Assembly (NCBI RefSeq): GCF_002196705.1
Contig: NZ_NADJ01000038.1
Coordinates: 62,001-126,000, forward strand
Direction: 5' to 3'
Length of the DNA stretch: 64,000 nt
From: Desulfosporosinus sp. FKB
Lineage (GTDB): Bacteria; Bacillota; Desulfitobacteriia; Desulfitobacteriales; Desulfitobacteriaceae
Positions 63,104-64,000 of this stretch are shown piece by piece; position 1 is the first letter of the stretch, and each line of letters starts with the position of its first letter. A program made the translations under genes and the position numbers. Under the pieces are notes generated by a model. That model searched no databases, was not told where the DNA came from, and was given only the letters and a program-made list of their open reading frames with translations.

Positions 63104-63859
63104 ATGAAATTGTCTCCAGCCCTGTCTCAACTATCAGGTGTCATTCTATCCGGAATGCTCTTGGTAGGGAATGTTTTAGTTCCATCAACGTCACAAACCT
63201 TGGGTTTCAATTCTTTCATGAATTCTAGTGCCTCAACGTCCTCTTCAACGTCAGTCATTGTTCCACAATTTATTCACCAACAGTTATCTTCACAGAAAAC
63301 TGATCCAATCTTTACAACAATACCAACCGTGATGGCAGCAATACCAAAGGAGAATCAAGTTCAGACGAAAACTACGCAAACAGCAGAAATCTCTCCGCCT
63401 GAAAGTACGTCATCCGTACATATGATTCAAGTTGCTCAGGCCGCGTCAAATAATACTATGAATGATGAGGCCAATGTATCTCGCGGCAGCAGTAACCATT
63501 CTGACATCATCGATCATGCTGTAAGTTTAGTTGGAAAGCCCTATGTTTTTGGCGGGACATCGCTAAAGGGATTTGATTGTTCCGGATTTACTCAGTATGT
63601 TTTCGCTGGATCCGGTATTACTCTTCCGCGAACGTCTTATGCTCAATATGCTTCAGGCGGTTCTGTCAGCAAGAGTAACCTCCAACCGGGTGACTTAGTT
63701 TTCTTTTCAACGTATTCTAAGGGAGCGTCTCACGTAGGTATTTATATCGGCGGCGGAAAATTTGTTCATGCTGATAACCCTAAAAAAGGGGTAACTATTA
63801 CTAGCCTGAGTGACAGCTTTTATGTTAAAAATTATCTTGGAGCTCGAAGGTATAAATAA
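63104..63859 (+). CDS. Secreted NlpC/P60 peptidoglycan endopeptidase
   Basis: The start ATG 63104 follows AAAAGG; a frame start at 63086 lies at the edge of the riboswitch and is less likely. The 251-residue protein has a signal peptide (LSGVILSGMLLVGNVLVPS), a Ser/Thr-rich linker, then the NlpC/P60 domain (about 145-251) with Cys in FDCSGFTQYVF, His in ASHVGIYIG and His in FVHADN. It cleaves peptidoglycan stem peptides. Its expression is set by c-di-AMP, which tracks osmotic and wall stress. It resembles the domain of the protein at 43157. Confidence 0.94.
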   Translation: MKLSPALSQLSGVILSGMLLVGNVLVPSTSQTLGFNSFMNSSASTSSSTSVIVPQFIHQQLSSQKTDPIFTTIPTVMAAIPKENQVQTKTTQTAEISPPESTSSVHMIQVAQAASNNTMNDEANVSRGSSNHSDIIDHAVSLVGKPYVFGGTSLKGFDCSGFTQYVFAGSGITLPRTSYAQYASGGSVSKSNLQPGDLVFFSTYSKGASHVGIYIGGGKFVHADNPKKGVTITSLSDSFYVKNYLGARRYK

Positions 63860-63893
63860 TTCGCCACATCAATGGTAATTGAATAACAAATCG

Positions 63894-63936
63894 AAAAAGT
63901 GCTTTTGGCATGTAACTCTGCCAAAAGCACTTTTTT
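63894..63936 (+). terminator. Terminator of the second NlpC/P60 gene
   Basis: A 17-bp stem (arm AAAAAGTGCTTTTGGCA and its complement) is followed by TTTTTTC. It lies 35 bases past the stop. The last 64 bases of the window show nothing else. Confidence 0.88.
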
Positions 63937-64000
63937 CTCATATATCCTTAAAGTATAAACATGACCAATGTCAGTTTGTCTTCATAAAAATAAAATTAAC

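Overview
The window looks like chromosome of a strictly anaerobic, endospore-forming, Gram-positive member of the Clostridia, most likely a Desulfosporosinus/Desulfitobacterium-type Peptococcaceae. The pointers are cobalamin-dependent metH, formate-tetrahydrofolate ligase, a three-part corrinoid methyltransferase set, an A-type flavoprotein, YjcZ-like and DUF1657 small proteins typical of spore formers, a SigI/RsgI pair, and FMN and c-di-AMP riboswitches of Firmicutes type. This placement is inference from gene families; no 16S rRNA is present.

Layout. 1-2.3 kb: the tail of a histidine kinase and an ECF sigma/anti-sigma pair. 2.6-7.1 kb: a fused FAD/Fe-S 2-hydroxyacid dehydrogenase, a ferritin-like protein, a UbiD remnant and a DsrE-like protein. 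7.4-17.4 kb: one-carbon metabolism, all on the minus strand (metH, a LysR regulator, fhs, DUF2284, then methyltransferase I, corrinoid protein and methyl-THF methyltransferase), with a divergent PucR/CdaR-type regulator. 19.1-34.2 kb: a large hydroxy-acid or sugar-acid catabolic region. It holds a 2-hydroxyacid dehydrogenase, an ArsB/NhaD-type permease, a DapA-like aldolase, a split UxaA dehydratase, two IlvD/Edd dehydratases, a LarA-like isomerase, a TctCBA transporter and a PrpR_N-type sigma-54 activator. Two near-perfect -24/-12 promoters, each with clustered TTGCAAT/ATTGCAA palindromes upstream, tie the region into one regulon. 34.3-37.7 kb: an FAH-family enzyme, a BASS-family transporter and an APC permease.

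38-46 kb: mostly unknown or envelope proteins, plus an FMN riboswitch with its own terminator ahead of a lone FGGY kinase, and a diacid-sensor/GGDEF fusion. 46.2-49.1 kb: GtrA, SqdB-like and SqdX-like genes, which suggest sulfolipid synthesis. 49-53 kb: DUF998, tiny YjcZ-like proteins, a Cys-rich 58-residue protein, DUF1657 and an A-type flavoprotein. 53-58.8 kb: a soluble chemoreceptor with CheW, a PAS-PucR regulator, an MBL hydrolase and a glyoxalase-like protein. 59.1-59.8 kb: eight tRNA genes on the minus strand behind a clear promoter. 60.2-62 kb: sigI/rsgI. 62.4-63.9 kb: a FlxA-like coiled-coil protein and a c-di-AMP riboswitch ahead of an NlpC/P60 endopeptidase.

Scattered through intergenic DNA is a degenerate palindromic repeat of about 105 bp in full and partial copies, without a transposase. 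It resembles the ends of IS200/IS605-type elements. No rRNA, CRISPR array, intact insertion sequence or phage gene was seen.
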